Virus record (IMG/VR): IMGVR_UViG_3300046458_000143
Coordinates: 1 to 36,622 of that record
Strand: one strand, 5' to 3'
Source of the DNA: a virus
DNA length: 36,622 bases
Below are positions 30,274-35,487 of this stretch, one piece after another. Each line of letters starts with the position of its first letter. Position 1 is the stretch's first letter. The translations under genes were made by a program, and so were the position numbers. The notes beneath the pieces are model-generated. The model was not told where the DNA came from and did not search any database. It saw nothing but the letters and a program-made list of their open reading frames with translations.

Positions 30274-30943
30274 AATTGGTTAAACCTGCCGCTTTGCGGC
30301 GCTTGTACTCTTCCATCAGCAGCTGTGCCGGAGTTGGCCCTGCCGGATGCTGCGGTGCAGCAAGCTGGCGACGAATTGGTGGCACTGACAGCCCGTTGCT
30401 TACGTGCTTCGCCCATTTGGTTAACAGCTTTTCAGCCAGTTTTTTAAGTTCCCCCTCAGTCATCTGGCGCTCAACGCCAGTTCTGCGCATTTCGATGCAG
30501 ATGTGATACAGCACAGGCTGCGCCCACGGATATTTGTCACTCCCCGAAAAACGATAAGACTCGTTACGCCAGCGACGATACTCCGTCATGACCCGTTCAG
30601 ATGTCAGCCCGAAGGGATTAGCTCCACTCTCTGAAACCAGCGAAACAAACTCAGCGAGATCGGGGGGCCAGGTATTACCTAATGCGCAGCGCTCCATGCA
30701 TTGCTGACAGACCAGTTTGATCTGCGCCTCAGTCATCGAACCTATCTGAGCTATCCAGAGGGCCGTAGGCTCTGCCCCGTTCTTCTGCGTCCAGCGGTTT
30801 GAGAAGATTTCCCCCATCACCTGCCATAACCGCCACGCTGTCTCCGTCGCCATCAAGTCCGTTCCGGCGTCGCCACTCTGCGTGTGCGGACTGAATTTGC
30901 TGTACAGCTCGGGATGCTGTTGGTTCTGATTGAACTGCCGCAT
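30272..30943 (-). CDS. P: Replication protein P
   Basis: 223 residues, lambda P-type helicase loader: TAWRLWQVMGEIFSNRWTQK, WIAQIGSMTEAQIKLVCQQC, and NTWPPDLAEFVSLVSESG are the family's core blocks; these proteins bring DnaB helicase to O at the origin. The ATG at 30943 has GGAGG 8 bases upstream, a much better site than the ATG at 30853, and gives a 215-base overlap with O. Alternatively the native start could be 30853. The stop codon lies within linker-repeat copy 1. Confidence 0.88.
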   Translation of the reverse strand: MRQFNQNQQHPELYSKFSPHTQSGDAGTDLMATETAWRLWQVMGEIFSNRWTQKNGAEPTALWIAQIGSMTEAQIKLVCQQCMERCALGNTWPPDLAEFVSLVSESGANPFGLTSERVMTEYRRWRNESYRFSGSDKYPWAQPVLYHICIEMRRTGVERQMTEGELKKLAEKLLTKWAKHVSNGLSVPPIRRQLAAPQHPAGPTPAQLLMEEYKRRKAAGLTN

Positions 30944-31745
30944 TTTGCTTTCCTCCGGTCTGTGGTTTTTGGTTCGTTCTCACACGCTGTACATGCCTCG
31001 CAAATTTCTGCTCCCACTGCACCTGAGTAAAGACCTTCCCCTCAGACATCCAGTACGACGTGAACTCTGCGAGCTCGGTAACGAGATAATCAGGATCAGG
31101 CAAAGCGATCCCCCACATAGCCGCGCGCTGTCGAAACTCTCTGGCCGGCAACCAGGAGCCTGACATTGTGAATTTACCGATCGGTTCATTCATGCCTTCC
31201 AAGTAACGTGGGGCAGTTGGCTCTGGTGGTGGAGCTACCCCACCGGGGATTTCTGTATGTCCTGCGCTAAGAGAGGGGTTTATTACTTTCCCTTCCGTAT
31301 CCGTATCCGTATCCGTCAGTGAAGGATCATTGACCTCTCCATGAGTCTTCACTGAGTCTTCACTGAGGCCTCGATGATTGGTGTTTGAATTACCCCCGAC
31401 ATCCTTGCCCGATTCAGTGAATTCAGGAGGAAGCGGTATTTTTGTGGCCGACGGGCGATTGATTTTCTGATGCTTAAGAAATCCTTTTATTTGGAGGTAA
31501 TTAACACCACTCACTGAATACTCACTGAGTAGTCCATGAGTTATCAGTTCTATAAGCAGCGGTTCACAATCAATCATGTCAGCCGGGAATATTTGCATCT
31601 TGAGGCGTTTAGGTGAACGCTCAAGACACCCCATATCGTTTGCGAAGTTAAACAACCCGATAAACAGTAAGCGTGCTGGAATTGAACATTCCACCACCTT
31701 CTCATCTGTCCAGAATTCAGGTTTAACTGTTCTGATGCGGGCCAT
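30729..31745 (-). CDS. O: Replication protein O (replisome organiser)
   Basis: 338 residues from MARIRTVKPEFWTDEKV, with GAGG 6 bases upstream. N-terminal winged helix (ECSIPARLLFIGLFNFAND, IFPADMIDCEPLLIELITHG, INYLQIKGFLKHQKINRPS) of the O-like family; a disordered Asp/Thr/Pro linker (DTDTDTEG); and a DnaT-like C-terminal domain (GSWLPAREFRQRAAMWGIAL, FTQVQWEQKFARHVQRVR). It binds the iterons at 31316-31381 and 31511-31543, inside its own gene, and recruits P and DnaB. Its last 215 bases are also read as P in another frame. Confidence 0.9.
   Translation of the reverse strand: MARIRTVKPEFWTDEKVVECSIPARLLFIGLFNFANDMGCLERSPKRLKMQIFPADMIDCEPLLIELITHGLLSEYSVSGVNYLQIKGFLKHQKINRPSATKIPLPPEFTESGKDVGGNSNTNHRGLSEDSVKTHGEVNDPSLTDTDTDTEGKVINPSLSAGHTEIPGGVAPPPEPTAPRYLEGMNEPIGKFTMSGSWLPAREFRQRAAMWGIALPDPDYLVTELAEFTSYWMSEGKVFTQVQWEQKFARHVQRVRTNQKPQTGGKQNAAVQSEPTASRAVQQIQSAHAEWRRRNGLDGDGDSVAVMAGDGGNLLKPLDAEERGRAYGPLDSSDRFDD
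31294..31316 (-). repeat. Tandem hexanucleotide repeat in O
   Basis: TCCGTA repeated three times plus TCCGT; codes for the DTDTDT run of the O linker. It borders the first iteron block. Confidence 0.8.
31316..31381 (+). repeat. 11-bp iteron block A, probable replication origin
   Basis: Six contiguous 11-bp units: TCAGTGAAGGA, TCATTGACCTC, TCCATGAGTCT, TCACTGAGTCT, TCACTGAGGCC, TCGATGATTGG. All share TCNNTGA, and the period equals about one helical turn. Located in the linker-coding part of O, as the lambda origin iterons are. Confidence 0.7.
31511..31543 (+). repeat. 11-bp iteron block B
   Basis: Three contiguous units: TCACTGAATAC, TCACTGAGTAG, TCCATGAGTTA. Same TCNNTGA core as block A, 130 bases away. 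A single further copy is at 31414-31424 (TCAGTGAATTC). Confidence 0.7.
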
Positions 31746-31758
31746 CAAAAACCTCTTT

Positions 31759-31782
31759 TTAACCAGCATCGCTGGTGGTCAT
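31759..31782 (-). CDS. Seven-residue mini-ORF before O
   Basis: MTTSDAG, starting at the ATG of linker-repeat copy 2 and ending 13 bases before the O start. Possibly a vestige of a gene once following the linker or a leader that carries ribosomes to O. Translation is not proven. Confidence 0.3.
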   Translation of the reverse strand: MTTSDAG

Positions 31783-31798
31783 TGGTCAAAACTCGATT
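31776..31798 (-). repeat. Linker repeat copy 2 (stop / start element)
   Basis: 23-bp element identical to copy 4. Begins in the stop codon of the YdaT-like gene and ends with the ATG of the mini-ORF. Confidence 0.88.
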
Positions 31799-32351
31799 AA
31801 AAAAATTGCGGCGCTACGGCGCTGATGCTAGCTAGTAGTGGTCCCGCCGCGTCAGCAGGTAACATGTTGAATAAAGCGATTGCTGCTTCCCGGATCTCCT
31901 TCTCAAGCTTTTGCAGCGGTGCGCCCAGCAACTTCGCCTGATGCGCCTCACTGCATTCTTTGATCGCGCTCGCCACCAGCTCGGCTTCCGTTCTGGCGTT
32001 ACTGAGTCCATGCTTCCTAGCGATCTCGATGGGCATAGCAGCGACGATTGCCCCCGATAGCTGCATGACGTAAGCGGTGTATTTCTCCGAGCCACCTTCA
32101 TTTTTCAGATACCGGAATAAATTCTGTTTGTTAACCGCGATACCTCTTCCCCCATCCCTCGCCCACTCCTCGGCCACCAGCTGCGCGATCTTTTCCTGAG
32201 CCTGGCCGGGTAATTCAGACTCCCATTCACGAACGGCAGCAAAAACAGCACGGTGGCGAATGCTGTCTCGTCGAAGAGGCTTAATCTGATTTTCTGATTT
32301 CACAGTGCCTTGGATATTGTGTCTAAGATGGTTGTAAGTGATTGTTTGCAT
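31797..32351 (-). CDS. YdaT-like protein (toxin/CII-position)
   Basis: 184 residues from MQTITYNHLRHNIQG; AAGGAG lies 5 bases before the ATG (32351), better than the GTG at 32357. Central RHRAVFAAVREWESELPG...QLVAEEWARDGGRGI and ...LFRYLKNEGGSEKYTAY, AAMPIEIARKHGL resemble E. coli Rac YdaT (IYHRWLKGE..., ILAILPRELRHRL). Rac YdaT is a DNA-binding regulator that is toxic in excess. The order repressor / YdaS-like / YdaT-like matches Rac, and the gene is in the CII position of lambda. Confidence 0.75.
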   Translation of the reverse strand: MQTITYNHLRHNIQGTVKSENQIKPLRRDSIRHRAVFAAVREWESELPGQAQEKIAQLVAEEWARDGGRGIAVNKQNLFRYLKNEGGSEKYTAYVMQLSGAIVAAMPIEIARKHGLSNARTEAELVASAIKECSEAHQAKLLGAPLQKLEKEIREAAIALFNMLPADAAGPLLASISAVAPQFF

Positions 32352-32353
32352 AT

Positions 32354-32572
32354 TCACTCCTTGACTTCGCTTAGTGGTGGGAAGACATCATCTAATGAAC
32401 AGCGGACTCCTAGTGAATTCAGTGAAGATACAATTCGACGAGAATCCTCCAAACTTGGTGTTCTCAGATTTGACTCATAGTTAGCCAAGCGCGGCTGATT
32501 CCAGCCAATATGTTGTGCTAGAGCAAGTTGGGAAATGTTGGCTTGCTTCCGGTAGTTAGAAATCAGATTCAT
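32354..32572 (-). CDS. Cro/YdaS-like repressor
   Basis: 72 residues from MNLISNYRKQANISQLALAQ; AGGAG lies 7-8 bases before the ATG. Helix-turn-helix: QLALAQHIGWNQPRLANYES, then TPSLEDSRRIVSSLNSLG. It is divergent from the 32676 repressor with the OR region between them, as in lambda cro/cI. It should bind the same 15-bp operators. The frame to 32626 crosses the promoter and operator, so is rejected. Confidence 0.88.
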   Translation of the reverse strand: MNLISNYRKQANISQLALAQHIGWNQPRLANYESNLRTPSLEDSRRIVSSLNSLGVRCSLDDVFPPLSEVKE

Positions 32573-32596
32573 TCGGCTCTCCTTTAAGATGACCGC

Positions 32597-32626
32597 ATTA
32601 TTCACATATTGTGAAATAACTGTCAA
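32597..32626 (-). promoter_or_regulatory. PR promoter
   Basis: TTGACA (-35, 32626-32621), 18-base spacer, AATAAT (-10, 32602-32597) on the minus strand, driving the Cro-like gene whose start is 25 bases away. The first operator lies between the two boxes. Confidence 0.75.
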
Positions 32627-32664
32627 TACAAAACGTGAATCGAATGATATTCACTTTCCGTGAT
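32601..32664. promoter_or_regulatory. OR: three 15-bp operator sites
   Basis: Sites with TTCAC-N5-GTGAA pattern: 32601-32615 (exact), 32625-32639 (TTCAC-N5-GTATT, minus strand) and 32650-32664 (TTCAC-N5-GTGAT). Centres are 24 and 25 bases apart. Repressor bound here would block PR and control its own gene. Confidence 0.8.
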
Positions 32665-32675
32665 AACATCAGAAG

Positions 32676-33080
32676 ATGAAGACAATCGCAGAACAGATCG
32701 GCGAGCGCATAAAAGCGCTGCGCATTCAAAAGGGTTTAAGCCAAGGCCAGGTAGCTAAATCATGCGGTTGGTCTGGAGCGTCACGTCTTGCAAATTATGA
32801 GTCAGGCTCAAGGAATGTTGGGGCGGATGACGCTATTGCTTTAGCTAAAGTGTTAGGCACAACGCCTAGTGAGCTTCTTTTTGGTGACCGCGGGGATGAA
32901 GGGAAATGGTTAAGCGATAAGCAGCGACTAATGCTTGGTTTATTCAAGCAACTGCCCGATGCGGAGCAAGACAGAATGATTGATTTATTCCAAGTCCGCC
33001 TAAAAGAGATAGATGACTACGTTGAAAAGTATCTTCGTGGCAGATTTAAACCAACAGATGAAGAATCTGATCCAACTTAA
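32676..33080 (+). CDS. Prophage repressor (RacR/CI-like, no protease domain)
   Basis: 134 residues. N-terminal HTH_3 (IGERIKALRIQKGLSQGQVA, CGWSGASRLANYESGSR, ALAKVLGTTPSELLFG); the remaining ~60 residues are helical and charged (AEQDRMIDLFQVRLKEIDDYVEKYL), probably the dimerisation region. The lambda CI-type LexA/S24 domain (Ala-Gly cleavage site, Ser/Lys dyad) is absent, so RecA-stimulated self-cleavage is not expected. It lies between OR and OL, ends at a strong terminator, and should bind both. Confidence 0.88.
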   Translation: MKTIAEQIGERIKALRIQKGLSQGQVAKSCGWSGASRLANYESGSRNVGADDAIALAKVLGTTPSELLFGDRGDEGKWLSDKQRLMLGLFKQLPDAEQDRMIDLFQVRLKEIDDYVEKYLRGRFKPTDEESDPT

Positions 33081-33099
33081 CCCCTCCTAATTCAATGAA

Positions 33100-33125
33100 A
33101 ACCAGCTTTGCGGCTGGTTTTTTTT
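33100..33125 (+). terminator. Intrinsic terminator after the repressor
   Basis: AACCAGC-TTTGCG-GCTGGTT then eight T on the + strand, 20 bases downstream of the repressor stop. Confidence 0.88.
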
Positions 33126-33143
33126 CGTCCCTATCACGCCAAT

Positions 33144-33205
33144 TCCACGTTATGTGAAAAATTAAATTCACATTTTGTATTGACGAACTATTCACGTCAT
33201 GTGAA
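33144..33205. promoter_or_regulatory. OL: three 15-bp operator sites
   Basis: 33144-33158 (TCCAC-N5-GTGAA), 33167-33181 (TTCAC-N5-GTATT) and 33191-33205 (TTCAC-N5-GTGAA). Centres are 23 and 24 bases apart. The middle site is nearly identical to the middle site of OR, including the flanking TTTTGTATTGAC. Confidence 0.8.
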
Positions 33206-33208
33206 ACT
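33180..33208 (+). promoter_or_regulatory. PL promoter
   Basis: TTGACG, 17-base spacer containing most of the third OL site, and GAAACT. The -10 is weak, but the arrangement repeats that of PR. It would drive rightward transcription toward the integrase. Confidence 0.6.
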
Positions 33209-33290
33209 TCAAACTCATCAAGCAGCAAAACGTCATCTAGGCAGGACGCCCACGAAGTAGCTGCCGGCGGCATACGAAACACCGGATGAG

Positions 33291-33350
33291 ATGACAGTAA
33301 ATTACGCGCAGCAGGATTTACCGTTCCGCCAGCCAGCGTTACAGGCATAA
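33291..33350 (+). CDS. Possible 19-residue PL leader peptide
   Basis: MTVNYAQQDLPFRQPALQA, ATG at 33291, about 80 bases downstream of PL. A GGATGAG just upstream could be its ribosome-binding site. It ends next to a hairpin. Short length keeps confidence low. Confidence 0.3.
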   Translation: MTVNYAQQDLPFRQPALQA

Positions 33351-33373
33351 AAAAAGCGCCCTTAAGGACGCTT
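33348..33373 (-). terminator. Terminator of the proline-rich mini-gene cluster
   Basis: AGCGTCCTTAAGGGCGCT followed by six T on the minus strand. It is 7 bases past the last mini-gene stop at 33380. Confidence 0.78.
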
Positions 33374-33379
33374 AGCTCT

Positions 33380-33511
33380 TTAAAAAACTGGGTATCCCTG
33401 ACAACCGGGCTTTGGAGGCGGTGGTGGCGCAGGCCTTGGTGAACAAGGAACATGGCCGTTAACATCCGGCTCATAATAATGAAGTTGCTCAAATGAATAC
33501 TTCTGCTTCAT
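33380..33511 (-). CDS. Proline-rich small protein D
   Basis: 43 residues. Begins MKQKYSFEQLHYYEPD and has PRPAPPPPPKP, ending GYPVF; two cysteines. Its ATG follows the stop of the previous mini-gene by one base (TAACATG) and has only a weak ribosome-binding site, so translation should be coupled. It shares the RPxP..PKP motif with the other mini-genes of this cluster. Function unknown; a PxxP peptide ligand is a possibility. Confidence 0.6.
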   Translation of the reverse strand: MKQKYSFEQLHYYEPDVNGHVPCSPRPAPPPPPKPGCQGYPVF

Positions 33512-33512
33512 G

Positions 33513-33602
33513 TTAATCAACCAATAAAGCTATTTTTGGCTTTGGCGCCGGTGGTCTTGGCGTTAATGGAGCATGGTTTGGTACAAATTCTCTGTCATTC
33601 AT
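33513..33602 (-). CDS. Proline-rich small protein C
   Basis: 29 residues: MNDREFVPNHAPL, then TPRPPAPKPK, ending IALLVD. Its ATG overlaps the stop of the two-helix membrane protein (ATGA), strong support for translation. It is followed one base later by the next proline-rich mini-gene. No known family. Confidence 0.65.
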   Translation of the reverse strand: MNDREFVPNHAPLTPRPPAPKPKIALLVD

Positions 33603-34078
33603 TGAACTCTTACCTTTGGTGTTTTTGGCAGGTCTCCAGCAAACCAAGCAAACAATTTTTCAATTGGTCCCAGCGGTTCAGTTGAATCAGTAAGGCCTAG
33701 TTTGTAACAAGTCCTTTTGTAAGCTGCTGACTTCAATAAACCCCAAGCGTTACTATCATTTTCCTGAAGCTTTTGAAGACGACTTAGCAGCACCTTTTCA
33801 TCTAACTGAGATTCCTCAGTCATTAGAGACAGGTATTTTTTTGCCTGCTCTTCTGAAAGGCCTGATTGTTTTCCAAATTGGTAAATAAATTGCACCGCTG
33901 ATAGTGCTGCGATAAACACGCCAAAGATGAACATACCGCTAAAAGGTGAAAAAACCGCGCAACCAAGCACCATCAGTAACGTTGAGATTAATCTGTCTAG
34001 CCTTCCTGTGATCGTACAGGTCATCTTTTCGAGGAAGAAAGAATAATTAATATCAAAGATCATATCGTGCCTGGTCAT
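33599..34078 (-). CDS. Two-helix membrane protein at the sieB position
   Basis: 159 residues from MTRHDMIFDINYSFF; AGGTGAAATA precedes the ATG. After a cytoplasmic-looking N-terminus (~30 residues) come two hydrophobic helices (LISTLLMVLGCAVFSPF and GMFIFGVFIAALSAVQFIY), then a helical cytoplasmic tail (GLSEEQAKKYLSLMTEESQL...LKSAAYKRTCYKLGL). The layout resembles SLATT-type 2TM effectors and, by location between PL and the early + genes in reverse orientation, SieB of P22 and lambda. Similarity to either has not been tested. Superinfection exclusion is an inference. Confidence 0.75.
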   Translation of the reverse strand: MTRHDMIFDINYSFFLEKMTCTITGRLDRLISTLLMVLGCAVFSPFSGMFIFGVFIAALSAVQFIYQFGKQSGLSEEQAKKYLSLMTEESQLDEKVLLSRLQKLQENDSNAWGLLKSAAYKRTCYKLGLTDSTEPLGPIEKLFAWFAGDLPKTPKVRVQ

Positions 34079-34082
34079 TATT

Positions 34083-34184
34083 TCACCTAACCTTTTCTTC
34101 TTTGGGCTTAGGCTCCGGTTTCGGAGCTGGCCGCTCATAAATGGGACTATGTCGCTCTTCATAGCTATAGCCATGCATAGTCAT
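34083..34184 (-). CDS. Proline-rich small protein B
   Basis: 33 residues: MTMHGYSYEERHSPIYE, RPAPKPEPKPKEEKVR. GGAG lies 6 bases upstream of the ATG. Its stop is 4 bases before the start of the two-helix membrane protein. A TAAGAT -10-like box with upstream TTCATG lies at about 34215-34245, a possible promoter. Highly charged and probably unfolded. Confidence 0.65.
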   Translation of the reverse strand: MTMHGYSYEERHSPIYERPAPKPEPKPKEEKVR

Positions 34185-34290
34185 AAAAAACTCCAGTATT
34201 GTTGGGGATATACAGTTCTACAAATCTTATCACACGGTTTGATTGCGCATGAAAATTCGTCAGCATCACTAGTGAATAAGGTCGATATTT

Positions 34291-34371
34291 CTATTCAGCT
34301 GGCTTCGGTTGAGGTGGCGCTGGAGGTCGTTGGTTACTCGGTACATGGAAGTGGTCGCGTTCTGACATCAT
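34291..34371 (-). CDS. Proline-rich small protein A
   Basis: 26 residues: MMSERDHFHVPSNQ, RPPAPPQPKPAE. AAGG lies 5 bases upstream of the first ATG. A much longer reading frame to 34524 exists, but its upstream part has no ribosome-binding site. Same RPPAP..PKP end as the other mini-genes. First gene of the cluster; the promoter is not clear. Confidence 0.5.
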   Translation of the reverse strand: MMSERDHFHVPSNQRPPAPPQPKPAE

Positions 34372-34488
34372 GTTGGCCTTATGTTTTTTAAGGGATAAAC
34401 AGAATACCCGAATCTTTGTTGTTGGGGAATAACAGGATCCACTGAGCCTGAAGTGGCTAAAAGACAGGCATTCATCAAAGGAGGAAAT

Positions 34489-34611
34489 ATGACCGATTTC
34501 GCACGCAAAAAAGCTAGCTGCCAAGCCGTACGCTTAAATCTGTTTGAAGTGCTGGTTCGTAAGCTTTGCTACTTACTCGCACAAAAAGGCAATCCAGAGC
34601 TAAAAGCATGA
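34489..34611 (+). CDS. Small early protein, possibly CIII-like
   Basis: 40 residues: MTDFARKKASCQAVRL, then an amphipathic helix NLFEVLVRKLCYLLAQKG and NPELKA. AAGGAGG lies 5 bases before the ATG, the best ribosome-binding site in this region. The helix has the spacing L-F-E-x-x-x-R-K-L that recalls the conserved CIII core (LLERITRKL) of lambda, an inhibitor of the FtsH protease. The match is short. Its stop overlaps the next start (ATGA). Confidence 0.6.
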   Translation: MTDFARKKASCQAVRLNLFEVLVRKLCYLLAQKGNPELKA

Positions 34612-34790
34612 GTTCGTTATTTGCCCTGATCGTTACCGTCAGCGCCCTCACCGGGGAATGCTCAGACATCATGCTCGGTGTATACCTAAGCGAATCTGGC
34701 TGTGATGCAGCAGCCAAAGAACAGCACATTAAAGGAGAGTGTCACCCATATAAACCGGCTGAAGACCAACTGCCTATTTTCAAATCTTAA
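34608..34790 (+). CDS. DUF1482 family protein
   Basis: 60 residues from MSSLFALIVTVSALTGECSD, typical DUF1482: N-terminal hydrophobic helix and conserved cysteines (ECSDIMLGVYLSESGCDAAA, GECHPYKP). Common in the early left operon of enterobacterial lambdoid phages; function unknown. Overlaps the previous gene by 4 bases. Its stop TAA is the first part of linker-repeat copy 3. Confidence 0.85.
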   Translation: MSSLFALIVTVSALTGECSDIMLGVYLSESGCDAAAKEQHIKGECHPYKPAEDQLPIFKS

Positions 34791-34811
34791 TCGAGTTATG
34801 ACCAATGGCTG
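34789..34811 (+). repeat. Linker repeat copy 3 (stop / start element)
   Basis: Overlaps the DUF1482 stop; differs from copy 4 by T to A in the central T-run and in the last 4 bases. Followed by very short ORFs (M-A-A-T-S-P or a 17-residue one in another frame). Confidence 0.8.
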
Positions 34812-34833
34812 CTACCAGCCCTTAAAAGTACAA

Positions 34834-34852
34834 AACCCGCGCAAGGCGGGTT
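34834..34852. terminator. GC-rich hairpin between linker copies 3 and 4
   Basis: AACCCGC-GCAAG-GCGGGTT. No T-run on the + side; on the minus strand it is followed by TTTGTACTTTT. Possibly a terminator or an mRNA stabiliser. Confidence 0.4.
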
Positions 34853-34884
34853 AAGTACCCGGTCAGCCGACCAAAGCTTTCCGG

Positions 34885-34907
34885 AATCGAGTTTTGACCA
34901 ATGACCA
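34885..34907 (+). repeat. Linker repeat copy 4 (stop / start element)
   Basis: Identical over 23 bases to copy 2. Its ATG starts a 9-residue ORF (MTTTQGGNH). 60 bases before the 34967 gene. Confidence 0.88.
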
Positions 34908-34966
34908 CTACCCAAGGCGGCAATCATTAGCTGAGGGTATTTTACAACCTAAATTAAGGGCCCGAT

Positions 34967-35176
34967 ATGGAATTCTTCCATTTTATCAAAGCGACCCAGA
35001 AATCAGGAAAACCAGATGCAGTTCACTGGCAGACACACAAAACGGAAGCTCGCGCCAATCTGGCGCTGAGTGTTGCTCTTGTAGATGCAGAAATAGTAAC
35101 CGTACGTGGTCAGGGAGATAACAAACCCGTGCAAACTGATTTTCAATTTTCACTGTTTAATCCACCAGCCAGATAA
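34967..35176 (+). CDS. Small early phage protein
   Basis: 69 residues: MEFFHFIKATQKSGKPDAV, ARANLALSVALVDAEIVTV and DFQFSLFNPPAR. AAGGG is about 8 bases upstream. Beta-rich, no motif recognised. It lies between the DUF1482 gene and the DUF4224 gene in the PL operon. A 7-bp inverted repeat (ACCAGCC / GGCTGGT) follows it at 35163-35190. Confidence 0.7.
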   Translation: MEFFHFIKATQKSGKPDAVHWQTHKTEARANLALSVALVDAEIVTVRGQGDNKPVQTDFQFSLFNPPAR

Positions 35177-35208
35177 TATTCCTTGGCTGGTTATCGGAGG
35201 TGATAGCC

Positions 35209-35487
35209 ATGCACGAACTTACACTGTCACCAGCGGAAATTGCAGAAATTACGGGCTATCGGCGTTACACAGAACAGCAACGGCAGCTGCGTTGCCACGG
35301 TATTCCATTTACCACTGATGGAAAAAACAGGCCAATCGTTCTACGTCGAAATCTGGCACCAAATACGACTGAATTACCAAAGGTTGACGAATATGTTGCA
35401 ACAGAACCTAACTTCGACGCCATTTATGGGAAGACCACGCAAGAACCCCAAGGACGCTCAGCTTCCTCCTCGGGTTACCAAAAATAA
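35209..35487 (+). CDS. DUF4224 protein (excisionase position)
   Basis: 92 residues from MHELTLSPAEIAEITGY; GGAGG is 8 bases before the ATG. DUF4224: LTLSPAEIAEITGYRRYTEQ, then LRCHGIPFTTDGKNRPIVLR. This MerR/Xis-like winged helix recognises DNA and overlaps integrase by 62 bases. Its location directly before int suggests a role in excision. The disordered C-terminus extends into the integrase frame. Confidence 0.9.
   Translation: MHELTLSPAEIAEITGYRRYTEQQRQLRCHGIPFTTDGKNRPIVLRRNLAPNTTELPKVDEYVATEPNFDAIYGKTTQEPQGRSASSSGYQK

Noticed and set aside
33046-33492. 148-aa minus-strand frame across OL
   Set aside because: Crosses the repressor terminator, OL/PL and the mini-gene terminator; no coding character. 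The 43-aa proline-rich frame in the same area has better support.
34149-34391. 80-aa + strand frame
   Set aside because: No ribosome-binding site, overlaps the opposite-strand mini-genes, mixed hydrophobic composition without a pattern.
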